Part shown: one piece after another, positions 42,541 through 42,603 of the stretch
Layout of the letters: each line of letters begins with the position of its first letter
How positions within the stretch are numbered: the stretch's first letter is position 1
Source of the DNA: Massilia sp. Root335
GTDB taxonomy: Bacteria; Pseudomonadota; Gammaproteobacteria; Burkholderiales; Burkholderiaceae_D
Assembly (NCBI RefSeq): GCF_001425685.1
Contig: NZ_LMCY01000018.1
Span: forward strand, 3,549-46,151
Direction of reading: 5' to 3'
Length of the DNA: 42,603 bases
Notes under the pieces: model-generated
What the model was told of the DNA's origin: nothing
Databases searched by the model: none
Seen by the model: the letters and a program-made list of their open reading frames with translations, nothing else
Program-made: the position numbers and the translations under genes

Positions 42541-42603
42541 GGTGATATAGCTCAGTTGGTTAGAGCATAGCATTCATAATGCTAGGGTCGGTGGTTCAAG
42601 TCC
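42541..42603 (+). tRNA. tRNA-Met (CAU), elongator, cut by window edge
   Basis: The first 63 bases of a tRNA: acceptor 5' strand GGTGATA, D arm GCTC/GAGC with a 9-base loop, anticodon stem TAGCA/TGCTA with loop TTCATAA (anticodon at 42575-42577), variable GGGTC and T arm beginning GGTGG TTCAAGT. The 3' part lies outside the window. The first base pair and anticodon stem lack initiator features (no GGG/CCC anticodon-stem pairs), so this is elongator Met. Confidence 0.9.

Overview
The window looks like the chromosome of a high-GC betaproteobacterium of the Oxalobacteraceae (Massilia/Telluria/Duganella type). This is inferred from the protein sequences (RpoD, S21, TsaD, MutL) and the strong GC bias, which produces very long antisense shadow frames. 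No 16S gene is present, so genus is not proven. Most of the window is ordinary core genome. The exception is the left 5 kb, which has more balanced base composition and looks acquired.

Positions 1-5108 are the edge of a genomic island ending at a tRNA gene with anticodon CAU. From the tRNA leftwards, all on the minus strand, lie a tyrosine integrase, an unrecognised 127-residue protein, a C5-cytosine DNA methyltransferase and, overlapping it by one base, a large protein joining a GHKL (MutL/Hsp90/MORC-type) ATPase to a PD-(D/E)XK nuclease. The last two form an apparent ATP-dependent restriction-modification-like operon. An IS3-family transposase remnant sits at the very left. The far end of the island is outside the window.

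Positions 5133-10455 hold the macromolecular synthesis operon rpsU - yqeY-like - dnaG - rpoD (minus strand), with an attenuator after rpsU and a strong terminator after rpoD. Positions 10561-21009 carry a YhiN-type flavoprotein, YbiB, DAHP synthase, a TPR/glycosyltransferase-like protein, tsaD, two endonuclease/exonuclease/phosphatase-fold proteins, a FrnE-like DsbA protein, plsY and a YbaK deacylase. tsaD and plsY near rpsU-dnaG-rpoD recall an order seen in other Proteobacteria, here opened by insertions. Positions 21278-25610 encode an RND efflux adaptor and pump.

Positions 25868-31711 hold a small Lys/Glu-rich protein, xerD overlapping ogt, an apparently orphan promoter-to-terminator unit, and a TRAP binding protein (dctP) divergent from a two-component system. 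The second half has queG divergent from tsaE-amiC and then mutL-miaA. In E. coli these lie close together; here a block of about 4 kb (mutarotase, lipoprotein, alpha-carbonic anhydrase, DedA, secreted cyclophilin) separates them. The window closes in an elongator tRNA-Met with a near-consensus promoter.

Three families of intergenic palindromic repeats recur: A (GTCCCCGC..GCGGGGAC core), B (GTAGGGTGGGCAC core) and C (CCGGGGTCAGAGCCC core). Some copies supply or overlap the stop codon of the neighbouring gene. tRNA biology is well represented (TsaD, TsaE, QueG, MiaA, YbaK, two tRNAs).
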